From contig SSNP01000010.1 of assembly GCA_006937955.1 (NCBI GenBank), positions 2,521,778 through 2,585,777 on the forward strand: 64,000 nt of DNA, written 5' to 3'. A program made the translations under genes and the position numbers. Each line of letters starts with the position of its first letter. The stretch's first letter is position 1. The DNA is from Pachypanchax playfairii (lineage: Eukaryota > Chordata > Actinopteri > Cyprinodontiformes > Aplocheilidae). The notes beneath the pieces are model-generated. The model saw only the letters and a program-made list of their open reading frames with translations. It ran no database searches and was not told the origin of the DNA. Shown piece by piece: positions 51,338 to 63,549 of this stretch.

Positions 51338-54300
51338 TATGCAAATGTGAATGTTCATAGCAGCAGATAGTACTAATTCATACAAATAGAGAATTTTTAT
51401 CTCTTTTGGCTGGAAGTAGAAATAACACAGAAATGGCATTTGCCAGTTCACCCTGGATCTGCTGCCATTATGCAGCACGTCAGTGACTATCACATCCATG
51501 ACCCTGAGCTTGGCAAACAACCTGCAGCTGCTGTGTTCAGAGAAACAATGCCACAAGACAGAGAGGTCTAGTTTCGCTGATCTCTCCAGATCTAGCCGAC
51601 ATCCCGATGGTTTACAGTAACACTACACTGATGACATTCCCATCAGAAGCGCTTAGTCAAAGCTTTTTTGAAACCATTTTAAAATCAGGTATAAGTCAAA
51701 TTTAAATTGCAATTTTAAATGTAGCCTTTTACTGAACATTAAATTTCTTTTTCCTAATTATTGAAAACCAACACAAGTGAAAAAAGCCCCTTCTGTGTTT
51801 TTCTACAATTTCCTCACAAGGATCTAAAAATAAACCATGATATGTTCCTTCATAAAGGCTGTTGGTACTATTTTGAAGAAGTGAAACATTTATTCACATA
51901 AACCATTTTGATGTTTTTGCTGTTATAACAGACTGAAATTAACAAAAAAGCCCATGTGTTAAATAAGAGAATATTTTAGAATAAAGAACTGGCTGGGATG
52001 AAACAGAGGACTGGTTGGAGAGATATTGATTGACCTATTTGACAAACCCTCCATCCAGTATGTAAAGCTGTTGCTGCAGAGACGGCTTTCCCACCATCAA
52101 AGTCAGGAGCAGTCTGACCTGCTGTCTCATGACCACATGCCAGCTTCAGATATTGGCTCAAAACACACAGTGCTGTTTTAAGCTTCACAAATGATCTACA
52201 TCATGCCTTGACACAAAGCAACACAAGGTTTTTTGGCCTTGATTCTGCATTAATGAATCTACAAAGCTTTAACTCTTTAACATTAGGAGACCTAAATGTT
52301 ACTAATATTTTTGTAAAATCCCTCCCAGAGTTCACTGAGTGCCAGTGAAGATTTTTGCATACTTCTTTTGTTCTTATGTTTTACAAATAAACCAATCGGA
52401 CTGTCTCATTCAAAAAACAAAACAAAAAAACAAACAAACAAAAAGAAAAACAATGAAAAAACAGTTTAATACCTCCTTTCTTCTTTTCTGTTCATTTACT
52501 TTGTTTTCTTTTCAGTCTTTTTTTTTCACTTGCACTGTTCACGTAAACTGCTGTCGTGTTTTCATTGCGTCATCTCTCGACTAGCTTTACTTTGATATTT
52601 TTTTTTTTTCTTTCAGCGCAGATCGCCACAGATATTAACATCAAGCAGATCACCTGTTAGTCTGTTTTTTTAATAGATCCCAAGTGTTTTTTGTAAAGCA
52701 CTGTTACGATCCTGTTTTGGTGTTCTGTATGTTTGACAATATCGGCACTGAAGTCTGGGGGGGAGAGAGGGTGTTTAGGTAAATGCCTGTTGGGGGTGAA
52801 CGTATGTGAGAGAAGAAAAAAGTATAAAACATATAAACGTTATGATGAGAAATAGTTTCCCACGATGCTCGGACAGATCCTCTAAGCCGTTTTGTCTCAC
52901 AAAGTAGTCAGCACTCCCAATAAAAGCAAAGAAAACTGAAACAATTTGTTCCAACCCCCACTCACAACACTAACATTTGCTGTAATTTTCAGCATAAAAG
53001 AGACATTTTCAACCTACTATAATCACTAGAAGCCTTACATGGTGAACAAATAACTAAATAAGTAATAAAGGTGATGACCACAGCTTCCATTAGACTCCCA
53101 CCTCTAGGGAGTTAGAGCAGGGACAGGTCAGGGAGACACACAACAAGAACGGTTGAGTCCTGAGTTTTACACTGGCACTGGGCTGGTGTTTAACAAGAAT
53201 CACCTGCCACACATTTTAAAATGTCATGAAAATGCGCCATAACATTATTATTTTTCACATTTATGGTGTGTGAGAGCACAACTTTCTTTCGATGATGTGT
53301 GCATTAGTTCTGCACCTTTTCCAACATTAAACACAGCTCTTAGATGGTGCTGGAAGTGTATGCACTCATCTCTGATGGCTGGGGGCTTGTGCGCCGAGCC
53401 ATTTGTGTGCAGAGGAAAATTTATGTCTGGAAATTATAAAACACAAATTGTATTTGGAAAATTTGGTGTTCAGACGGATGACTAACTTTTCTTGTTACTT
53501 TGTTTTGTTTTTTTTGTTTTGTTTTGAACATTAGATATTTTTTAAAAGATGTTTTCCATACCTGCAGGTATTTTTAAAAAATACCTAACTTCTTACAAAA
53601 ACACCCAATACATTATATACTACGAAGACAAAATAAACTTGATCAATGTCACTTTTCTTGTTGTTCTCACTGTGGCGCCTGCAGCTGGCATTATAATCAA
53701 GACTGTATCAGCCTACGATATATTAAAAGCTGTTTTAGTTTATATAAAACAAATAAAATTGTCTATGCGTATAAATGTGTAGATGCTGGATGCAATTAAA
53801 AATGATGTCAGGAGCTGTGGGATTATCAGGGGACAAGAGACAACGGTCCAGCACTGAACAGACAACAGACTCAACCTTAAATAGTGCAGGTCCCAGACGA
53901 GACACAGGTGAAGACAATGAACTAATTGACAATGAAGATATGACCATATATGGAACACACTGTTAAAACCAGAAGACACACAGATCCTAAACATGAAACA
54001 CGGCACAAAGGACCAAGACAACAATGATTCAAATGTACATAAAACACACACACTATAACTAGACAAAGACACAAACAACCCTGATTTAAATTAAACTCAA
54101 AACCAGATATAAACACACGATGACACAAAGCCCATAAAACAACAACTCAAAACCCTTATTACTGAACAAATCAGTAATATACCCATTACGGATAGAATAG
54201 GCCTGTATATAATGTATATAGTGTGATTATTGAAACAGTTTAAACATGTAACCAATAAATCTTTTGCAGCAAGTTTATGTTTTCTTTATTTGAAGTGTTG

Positions 54301-56225
54301 TGATCAAAAATACAGGTTTTATTGTTTTTTATAACCAAATTCCTGCCAGTGAACAGGGAAATGAGTCTATGCAAAGCAATGGGGGTGCAAAAGTCTGCAA
54401 AAAAAGCCTCACAACAATAGACACCCCCCCACTACCTGAGCACCGCAGAGCTAGAAAAAATTCTAGCACTGGTTATATTAAAATGACCGTTCTAAGTGTT
54501 TTAATTAGTCAGTGAAACAAAGAAGCACAATTTAGGACATAGATTCAAGTAGAAAAGCAGTATTAGCTTAAGAAAAACAAACAAATGAAGACAATAAATA
54601 TCACTTAATAGAAATTCTTCTGGCTCACCTGTCACACCATATCCTTCTTTTGAAACTTTACAAAACTAATGAAAGAAATACTGGGTTTAATTTTGAGGCT
54701 AAATCTAAAAATCAAGTGAAAAATGCATTTTTTGTTGACTTTCTGATGTTAAAATAGTATTTCTACAGTCTTTTTGTTTTACGAAGAGTTAATTATTTAT
54801 TTATTTTTAAAAATCTTATGTTCTAGTTAAAGCCCAAGCCCTTTTTTTTCACATTACGCAGGTGTGTTCCTAAAAATGACAGTAAAGCAGCAAATGATGC
54901 ATAAGCAATTTGTTTCCTGGATCTCACTCAGAGAAATCTGAGGCTTACCGGAAGTATTTGGCAGTTAAAAACACTGGAAACCAGCTCCCTCTCATGGTGG
55001 ACATAGAAATGACACTTTCAATGACGCCAAATTATTATATCTGATAACATAGAAAGATTAAAAGTATATGCAGCGGTTGCTACAGCCTGTTTCTTTTAGA
55101 TTTAATAGCATTTACACACATCCAGCCCATAACACGACAGAGTGGATTGTCTTATGGTAGTTGAGTTTTATCCTACCTTTGAGGTTTCCATATCACTTTC
55201 TTCCACTTCTTTTGCTTGGCCTATCAGTAAAGGTAAAAAAGAGTAAATGAGAAGCTTTGGTAGAGGCTCCGTTTGGATAGTTTATCATGTGACTGCACTC
55301 CAAGGTTTGGATGCTGATACCATATTTGCCAAAACCCCCCTCAAAAACTGGGATATAGTTTAAGCTACTTTAAAACTGATTGTGTGTTTTTTTTTTAAAT
55401 AAAATGTCTCCAACATGTTTGTAAATCTATTCTGTCTTGCAAAAGTCTGATTCCAAAGAAAGGGAAAGTGGTTCCTTTGGTCCATATTTCATGTAGGTTG
55501 CTTGTGTACTGCAGATACATTTGTGTCTGTATGTGGATTTAAGATGGAACATAATTGGACTGGATCTGAGTGCAGTTCTGGTGTAGAGTTCCCACTTGCT
55601 CAGTGACTTCATGTGATCACAAGCCCTCAGCCACTCCTCCATCTATCAAATCAATTTATTTTGGCTGAGACACCTGATAATGCATTCGGCTCTCCAGTAA
55701 AAGCAATTTCTTTCCACTCCTTCACCCTTAACTAAGGTTTACAGTAGCTCTTAAAACGTTTCATTCTTCTGTGGAGTATTTTCCACGAATCCTCAGTCTG
55801 TGTGAGAGAACTGATAAAAACATTTTCTCACTGAGAGAAACTGATTAAGGTTTTACCTGCTGAGATGGAAGGTCTCGTTCACTCCTAATTTTTGTTTCTA
55901 AATGTTCTTCACCATAAAAATGTGCAAATACTATATGAGACTTTTTAGGATGTAAGTTGCAGAAGAAATGAAGACAGTGTAAAGAATAGACTAATCCCTG
56001 GTGCTTTTGAAACAGATAGAAATTCACTCACAAGGAGATAGAGCAGATGGAATATAGACTTTTGAAGGCCAAAAAAAATACCTGATTATAAAAAAGTTGC
56101 GTGTGACGAAGTAATTTTAAACCCCACATCCTTCCAAAGAAGCTGAGTTGTGGAATGATCAGGAAATGTATAAACTGTTTTGGAATAATTAAACTTTTTG
56201 AAAAGTAATAAAACCAACAAAGTTC
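51338..56225. other. stretch without a recognised gene
   Basis: AT-rich, with A- and T-rich runs (52410-52610, 53500-53530). Two short exon-like segments on the minus strand (54633-54669 and 55177-55220) are described separately. Nothing else is supported. Confidence 0.4.
55177..55220 (-). other. exon-like segment, 44 bp
   Basis: Minus strand. The acceptor TTTTTTACCTTTACTGATAG and donor AAG|GTAGGA enclose a frame reading QAKEVEESDMETSK, entry phase 1, exit phase 0. A further exon-like segment at 54633-54669 (acceptor TTTCATTAG, donor CAG|GTGAGC) would continue in frame as FCKVSKEGYGVT. No family is recognised, and chance is a real possibility. Confidence 0.2.
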
Positions 56226-56231
56226 AGACTC

Positions 56232-56811
56232 TTAGAGAGGCCATTTTATACAAATTTCAGGACTTTGTGGTTATTTCTTAAGTATTAACCAGTAATATGA
56301 AACATTTTATATCAAAAAAACATCAGGAAACACTGATTAACAGACCTTTCAATCTGTCTGCGTTAAAATTCGGGTGGTTCCGGCTCGTTCCGTCAGGCTT
56401 CGGCAGCAGCTCGTTCATATTCATTATTCAAATTTGCTGGACTCAGATTGGCTAACAAACTATCCAATCAGAGCAAGGTATACTGTTTCCTGCCCCGCTG
56501 CGCATAGCAACAGCCACGTAGTCTCTTCCGGATTGCTACATCTTATGTTTCAGCATTTTGCAAGCAGCATGCTAGGCGTGGTCTCAACTCTGGGAGATAA
56601 CGAATACTAACGAACAAAGGAGTTGTGATGAAACAAGTACCGGCCATTCGAACTCGGGTGTTATCGCCACCTGCGTAGTTTGAGAGAATAAAACTGAAAG
56701 AGAAGTTGTTGACCTGTTTTCACACCCTCTATGAAGGTAAGAACATCTGTGGAGCTAAAATATTCAACCGAAACCTCAGAAAAACCGTTTTTAATGGAAG
56801 GGCCTCTTTAA
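56232..56811 (+). mobile_element. TTAA-flanked MITE family, copy A
   Basis: About 575 bp. The left end AGAGAGGCCATTTTATAC is degenerate; the right end GGAAGGGCCTCT is followed by TTAA. The interior contains GGCTAACAAACTATCCAATC, CTGCCCCGCTGCGCATAGCA and TTATCGCCACCTGCGTAG, shared with copies B and C. TTAA borders suggest piggyBac-type mobilisation (inference). Confidence 0.85.
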
Positions 56812-58024
56812 AGATAGCAGAAATCCACTTAGTAACTGTCCATGTTGTGAGTACCTGTTAGTCTATTCTGACAGCAATTATCTCTGATGGTGGCTTCTTT
56901 CACTACTTTTCATACATTTTAAAATTTAAAAAGTGAACCACTGCTGATCCCACAGCAACAATATACCAAGTATTAATTCATCCAGAATTTAGATAGTTTC
57001 TATTATGTTATTGTTCTGTTATCTGTGCAATTTTTTTGGTGTATAAACTAATAATTTAACATGTAATAACAAAAAAAGGGGATGACAAACTGGAATTAAC
57101 TGAAAGCCTATTCAACAGAATAAACAATATTAAACATATTATGTTTTTGTCTCTTTTCATAAATAAATGTAATAAACATGTACTTTACAATAGATTTTTT
57201 GCTAGAATTTATTAATTCCTAAATAAACATAAGGGTAAATGTGCCTATTGGTTGAAAAACAATAATGCAGTGTTGCGCTGGGCTGGAGGTTGAAACCCAA
57301 AGTGCGATCGTTGAGATTAATGAACATATGTGCTTTAAATCATGAGTCACCGGAACCAATGTGATTAGTCATCAATGGTCACCTGCTGATAGCAAACACA
57401 TGGCCCACTCAGTTACAGTATCCGCTGTAAGGTTATGTAAAAAATCTGAAACCTGAATATACTGGTCTGTTCTATAATGGCCTCCATTATAGTGATCTAT
57501 TAGGAATAAAACTGTATACAACTTTCAAATATTGTGTCAAATTTAACGTTAACCGTTGACAGACACAGAGATCAGTCTGTTAATAAGAACAACTGAATGA
57601 CAAGGAAAGTTTTATACCTAGTTTATATCCCATTAAATGGAATATGTGCATGGCGCAGCTTCTTGAGTAACACTGCAGCGAGGCAGCTGTCCACCCAGCA
57701 TGAAAACAAGACCTTTCACAAAAGGTGGGTGTGCCAATGACAGACAGATCTACAGAAAGGAGCACATAATGAATCACCTTCAGTGTGGCTCAAACAGCTG
57801 GCTCAGAGATACAGACAGCAATTCATATTCTGTGGGAGGAGCAGTTTTAAATGGCTGAAAATAGGGAAAGTAAACTGATAAAATAAAAGTTTAAGCCATT
57901 TCAGCCAATTTATCGCTAATAAGAAAGAGGAATTGAAGAGACACGTCCTGTTCTGAGATTCATTTGGAGTCATCTGCAACTCATACTATTCAAATACTTT
58001 GTGATTTATTTATTTATTGTTTTT

Positions 58025-58595
58025 TTAAAGAGACCCTTCTATTAAAAACGTTTTTTCTGAGGTTTCTGTTGAAAATTTTAGCTACCCTTATAGCTATATG
58101 GTTCATAGTCGGTGTGAAAACAGGTCAACAACTTCTATTACAGTTTTAATCTCTCAAACTACGCAGGTGGCAATAACACCCGAGTTCTCCCGAGTTTGAA
58201 CGGCCTGTATCTCTTTCGTCACAACTCCTTTGTTTTAGTATTCATCAGCTCCTGCAGTTGAAACCACGCCTAGCATGCTGCTAGCTAAAAGCTGTCGCAT
58301 AAGACATATCAAACCGGAAGAGGTTATGTGTGCTGTTGCCATGTGCAGCGGGGCAGGAAACAGTATGCCTTGCTCTCATAGGTTAGTTTGTTAGCCAATC
58401 TGAGTCCAGCAAATTCGCATAATGAATATTAATGAGTTGCAGCTCGAAACCAGCCGGATCTTCACGCAGATAGATTGAAAAGTCTTTTAATCAGTGTTTC
58501 CTAACATTTTTTAGATATAAAATGTTTCATATTACAGGTTAATACTTAAGAAATAACCACAACGTCCTGAAATCTGTATGAAATGGCCTCTTTAA
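58025..58595 (-). mobile_element. TTAA-flanked MITE family, copy B (inverted)
   Basis: Reverse orientation relative to copies A and C. The element 58029-58591 is bounded by TTAA on both sides and by terminal AGAG(A/G)CC inverted repeats. It carries GCAGGTGGCAATAACACCCG and GTGCAGCGGGGCAGGAAACA, the inverse of the copy A blocks. No coding capacity. Confidence 0.9.
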
Positions 58596-59004
58596 GAAAG
58601 AGAAGTAAATTGACCAAAAAAATCTGGTATTTATTGTTAAATTCACATTTAAAGATCGTAAAATAAAAATCAATAATGTTTGTTTATTTATTTGTCTGTT
58701 GACAGAATAACTCTAAACATTATAAACAGATATTTAAGGTTAGGAATGGGAACAGAATCAGTTGATTGAGTTTTAGGAATGATCCGGATCACCCTTTGGA
58801 TCCAAGACGTTTTAGGTGTAGATCTCGTGGAAATTAGCAACTTGGTGAGGGTGTGCTCTCCGAGTGCTTTCTAGTTATCAAATAATTTCTGATTTAATTG
58901 TGTGTTATACTCATAAATAAGTGTTCTCTTGACATCTGCATATTTGTTTCAAGAAACAACAAATAAGCATTTAGTGGATTTATTTGCATGTAGTGAAACT
59001 CTTC

Positions 59005-59090
59005 CAGGGTATAAATCCTGCCTTTCAGCCCAGTGCCTGCTAGAGATAGACACCAGCCCCTATGACAGGGATGGAAAATGAATGGTGGAC
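59005..59090 (+). repeat. short SINE-like 3' fragment
   Basis: CTTCCAGGGTATAAATCCTG followed by GAGATAGACACCAGCCCCTA and GGGATGGAAAATGAATGG, the tail of the common fish repeat. Confidence 0.5.
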
Positions 59091-59587
59091 GTTGCATAAG
59101 ATCATCATATTTAATTTAAAGCAGTACAAAATAACTGAAAAACTTTAAGCTACTGTTTTGAAACTTTTCTAAGTGGATACTAACCAAAAACATGTTCAGC
59201 TTCATATTAGACATCCCTCTGGACGCCTCTGATGGCTTTACAATAGACAAAAAATAACTTCAGTAATTCGGGTCACAGCTGGAAGTGGTGTTCTGACGAT
59301 TTATGCTGCCCTGATGAAAAATGCCGCCATACTGTGAATTGACAACTTATTTCATAACGAGATAACATGAAATATGCTATATATTTCTGATGTTTTTTAT
59401 ATAAAAGCCCTCTGGGTCCTTATCAGCCATTGTTGGGTCCTTCTCCTCTGGGAGTGTCCAAACATTTGCCTGTCATTGTGACAATGCAAAGAAAGTAAAA
59501 GTAATCATTTTTAGTGTTCCTGTCCTGGGAGCATTAATTTGATAGGTAAAATGTATTTATGGAAAAATATAGAAACAACTAGAAAAG

Positions 59588-59826
59588 CACTTGGAGAGCA
59601 GAGACCTCCGCCAAGTTGACATATTGTAAAAAGTACTTTGTCCGTATCCTTTAAAAAATTTCTGGATCCAGATGGTAATCCAGATCACCCCCAAAATCTA
59701 ACTGATTGTTCATTGGGTCATTTCTGACCTTTCCTTAAAATTTCATAAAAATCCACCCATTAGTTTTTGAGTTATCCTGCTAACAGACAGACAAACAAAC
59801 CTAGATGAAAACACTGGCAGAGGTAA
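59588..59826 (+). repeat. teleost LINE-type 3' repeat
   Basis: GAGAGCAGAGACCTCCGCCA at the start, AAAATCCACCCATTAGTTTT and GAGTTATCCTGCTAACAGAC near the end. This is a very common fish repeat usually assigned to an RTE/Expander-type LINE tail; the family name is from memory. Confidence 0.6.
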
Positions 59827-60302
59827 AAATAAATGATATATATGTTTACTGAAGTCAAGACTGTGGAACTGCACATGCGCAAAAGGAACTGGTAGCACAT
59901 CTCATCAGGTAGCATATTTCAACAGACAGACAACAACTACCGTCTGAGACATGGCAGCGGAAAAGTTAATTAGTACTGCTTTAAATAACTCTTCAACTTT
60001 TCTGTGTTGCAGAGTAACCAGTAATCATTTCCACTGAAAGCTAACTACTCATTTTTTCATTTACCTGAAGGAATATATGTATCAGAACGTGCTTTAGCTC
60101 ACAGCCCTTTCTTTGGTCTTGGATGACTATCGTTCAAAATTCATCTAGCTTAGAGGAAGTTAATTAAAGGTGACATAAAGCAGACAGGGCTGTCCTGCTT
60201 CCTCCCAACAGAAACAGTAAATCTAATCAAACTGCCTTTAATGGACCAGGTAGCAGAGAGCAACCACATTGGAGGCTTCAAGGCAAGCTGCAAAATCCTT
60301 TC

Positions 60303-60305
<3 letters not shown>

Positions 60306-60358
<53 letters not shown>
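60306..60358. repeat. (GT)26 microsatellite
   Basis: Uninterrupted GT dinucleotide. Expected to be highly polymorphic. Confidence 0.97.
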
Positions 60359-60359
<1 letters not shown>

Positions 60360-60425
60360 AAGTGTGCGACATAGGGGGAAACCCCTGTATTCATCAGATT
60401 TATGGGCAACTCATAGGTTTATTTA

Positions 60426-60531
60426 TAAAATAAAATAAAATAAAATAAAATAAAATAAAATAAAATAAAATAAAATAAAATAAAATAAAATAAAATAAAA
60501 TAAAATAAAATAAAATAAAATAAAATAAAAT
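60426..60531. repeat. (TAAAA)21 pentanucleotide repeat
   Basis: Twenty-one perfect TAAAA units, 67 bp after the GT microsatellite. Confidence 0.97.
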
Positions 60532-60539
60532 CTGACAAG

Positions 60540-62490
60540 AACATTTTTATATCAAGTCTCACTTTAAATATTTTAGAACTTTAAAAATATAAAAAATATC
60601 TATTTGTTCAAAAACCAACTAAACAAAAACTGTAAACAGTCTTATAAATGGTTGATGTCATTATTTGAATATTAAACAGATTTTAGAGGAAAAAATATTT
60701 AATAAGGTCAAATTAAAAAAGGGGACAGATGAGAAACAAAAGGACAAATAGGGCATTAAATCTGGTCAGTGGAAGCTTTATTAGCTCTGCATTATTTCTT
60801 AAATCAGCAGATAGCTAGCTGAGTATCTGACAGCTGAGGAGTCAGTAAGAGGTCTGACAGTACGAGGAGATTGCAGCAGTAAAATGCTAAAGGAAAATTT
60901 ATAAACTAAACTTTTGTTATGGCCTGTATAAAACTTAAAAAGCTCATCTTTTTAAAAATATATTTCCCACAAATAATGCAATTAGATACTTGTCAAAAAT
61001 AATTATGAATAATTAAGTTTTCTATAATCCATCATAAAATACACAAACTATTTAACTGTTTCAACAGAGACAGGAAGTAGAAATTAGAGCTGACCTTCTG
61101 TTTGTGCATGGTGAACAGGCAGACACCATTCTGGCCTCTCTTCTAGATCTCATGTCTCTCTTCAATCAATGTTCTGCTAGTTTGATGTCAAATTGCACCT
61201 TGTTGTCCATTGCAAAGGCTGAAAATCCCCCTCCAGGTCCTGATGTTGTGATATCTGATATCAGTCAGATGGAAAATGATGGCTCAGACATTGCTTAGTT
61301 ATCAGGCTGTGCAGGCTGCACGCATTGTGCCGTCTCAAAGGAAACTAAACCTAAGTTAATTTCCTCATTAAAAATTTTAGCTTCAGTCAAATCGGCGATC
61401 TGCCCTGAGTAAAAACACAGCTTTAAGTCCGGTGGTGAACAGGTTCGCTTCCTGCTGTTTCACCTCCCATATGCTTTGCTGAGCCATAGATGTGCAGCTG
61501 GACGAGGGAGGATGGGATACTGATGGGAACGATCTGATTGGCTGGCCAGCTGTGGTGTGTGTGTGGGAAGATTTCTTTGGTAGGTTCCCTGAGAATGACT
61601 CTTCTCAATGAGGGTGGTCCTTCCCCTCTTTTCCTCCACTCTTGTCTCACCACCCCCTCCCTACTCCACATCACTTTCTGTCTTTCCTCCTCCTCAGTGT
61701 GCCTATCTACATGCTGCAGGCACACTCTCGCTGTTCTCAACTGCTGCATTAAAGTATCTCTCTGAAGAGCAACATCAGCGATGGAGTGGCTGCATGTACA
61801 TTCATAAATACACACATAAATATGGAGGAGAAATATCAACTACATCAAAAACTCAGAGCATCTTGTTGGTGTAACAATCCAGGCAAAGTTGATGACGTAA
61901 ATGCACAAGAAAATAATAAAAATAGATAAGAATATAACAATTTTATTGGCTTTGTACGGCTGGAGATGATGACAGCTAATTTTTCCAGAAAAAATGTTTG
62001 AAAACATGTTGCCTATGCCAAACTTCAGTCAACAACACTCGACACCAAATCCCTTTTCCTTCTCTGAGAAGCATCCCAAAGCAAAGAAAGAAAATTAGTC
62101 AATTTTCTGAGTATCATTTACCTCGTATGAGGCTTCAGCACAAAGCTAGGTGGAAGATCACATTATGCTGATCTCCATCACCGGAGACTAATGTCTCAAA
62201 CCGCAGACAATGATCGATAACGCACAAACAGAGTGGGCAGGAGAGTGATGCCAACACTAGAACAAAGGCAGAGAACAATACTGGACTTTTTCCAGGAGAA
62301 TCTCAGCAGAACCCCAAGATGAAGATAAAGGGGAGATCAGTTACAGTCACACCGTTAGATTATACTGACACTTTAAAAAACACAGACTGAAGAGTCAGTT
62401 AAATTCTCTCAAACATGCAAACGTCTGCATTTTTAACCGCATACACAAAATGCGCAATTTGTAAAACCACCGGGTTTTTGTAAAAGTGTA
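60540..62490. other. stretch without a recognised gene
   Basis: AT-rich. A more GC-rich part at 61420-61850 has open frames on both strands. The minus frame includes the charged stretch ALQRDTLMQQLRTARVCLQH but has no ATG at its head and no family match. A 64-codon plus frame at 61104-61298 is likewise unmatched. Confidence 0.4.
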
Positions 62491-62499
62491 AAAACAGAA

Positions 62500-62985
62500 A
62501 AACAAAGATTTGGAAATCTCATAAACCCATTTTCTTCCAATAGAACATAAACAACATATCAAATGTTGAAACTAAGACATTCCACCATTTTATAGGAAAT
62601 TTTAGCACATTTTGAATTAGATTGTGTTGCTTCAACCCCTTTTTTAACATCTGTCTATAAACATCTGGAGACCAGTTACTGGAGTTTTAGGAGAGGAATG
62701 TTCCATTCTTGTTTGATGCAAGATTCTAGCAGTTCAACAGTCCTGGACCTTGGCAGGATTTTTAATGTCATGATGAACCAAATATTTTCTGTTGGTAAAA
62801 GATCTGAACTGCAAGCAGGTCAGTTTAACACCTGGACTGTATGCAAGGCCTCCCTAAAGGAGATGCTGTCTAAGTGGGAGCAGATATCACTCTAAAACCT
62901 CTTTTCAGCGTTAACGTTACCTTTCCAGATGTGCAAGCTGCCCACACCACACAAATGCAACCCCATACCATCAGACAAGACCAAC
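62500..62985 (-). mobile_element. Tc1-like transposon remnant, 3' part (minus)
   Basis: Degenerate copy of another common fish Tc1-like element read from its end. Blocks such as TTCTAGCAGTTCAACAGTCC, GATCTGAACTGCAAGCAGGT and CCTTTCCAGATGTGCAAGCT are the inverse of the transposase DDE region. The frame is destroyed. It is interrupted at about 62985 by a SINE-bearing insert and resumes at about 63435. Confidence 0.75.
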
Positions 62986-63434
62986 CTCCAGTGAAATACG
63001 ACCACATTGGTCCATTTTGTAATCTGTAAAAATCAACCCTATATTCCGTAAGTGACCCCTAACCTTAAATCTTTCTGCTTTACTAATGACAAAATATCTT
63101 GCTTTACAGTATGTGCAGATCTTGCCCAAGGACACAACGGCCAGGCAATATCTGGGCAGAGCAGGGAATCGAACCAGCAACCTTCCAGTTACCAGATGAC
63201 CTGCTCTACCGCCTGAGCCACGCCGCCCACTCATATAATGAGACATATTGCTGCACAATTTGTGTCTTCTTTAGTTGAACTGAGATAAATTTTGTGCATG
63301 CGTATTTGGACGCACATGCGCTGTTGGTAGCTAGTCTCTGCTGGAACCCAGAAAACACGGGTCGTTTTTTTGGAGCTGTCCCAATCGACCTTTATGGTTG
63401 TTTTAATTTTCGGACGTGTAGCATCAGACATACT
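62986..63434 (-). mobile_element. SINE-bearing insertion in the Tc1-like copy
   Basis: Sequence foreign to the Tc1-like element separates two blocks that are adjacent in intact copies. Its core is the tRNA-like head at 63154-63228. The remaining part is unassigned and the exact borders are uncertain. Confidence 0.55.
63154..63228 (-). repeat. tRNA-derived SINE head (not a functional tRNA)
   Basis: On the minus strand: an A-box-like TGGCTCAGGCGGTAGAGC and a B-box-like GGTTCGATTCC about 35 bases apart, starting GGCGGCG. The flanking sequence continues as a common fish SINE (TTGTGTCCTTGGGCAAG). It cannot be folded into a proper acceptor stem here, so it is annotated as SINE. Confidence 0.75.
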
Positions 63435-63549
63435 GTATGGTCCCTCTTCTCTTTAGTCCATAAAACACGGTGTCCATGGATTTAAAAAAGAATTTCACAT
63501 TTGAACTCATCTGACCTTCGAACAGTTTCCAACTTTGTATTAAACCATT
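63435..63549 (-). mobile_element. Tc1-like transposon remnant, 5' part (minus)
   Basis: Resumes with GGTCCCTCTTCTCTTTAGTC and CACGGTGTCCATGGATTT, the inverse of the transposase region encoding the HGxxVLRTKEE-type block in related elements. Truncated by MITE copy C at 63550. Confidence 0.7.

Noticed and set aside
53775..54128. Overlapping open frames on both strands
   Set aside because: Composition resembles decayed repeat DNA and no motif is recognisable.
61423..61839. 138-codon open frame on the minus strand
   Set aside because: No ATG at its head, no splice signals checked as convincing, no recognisable domain; kept only as a note under the gene-poor stretch.
63154..63228. Functional tRNA gene
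   Set aside because: A- and B-box-like blocks are present, but the ends do not pair as an acceptor stem and the flanks are SINE sequence.
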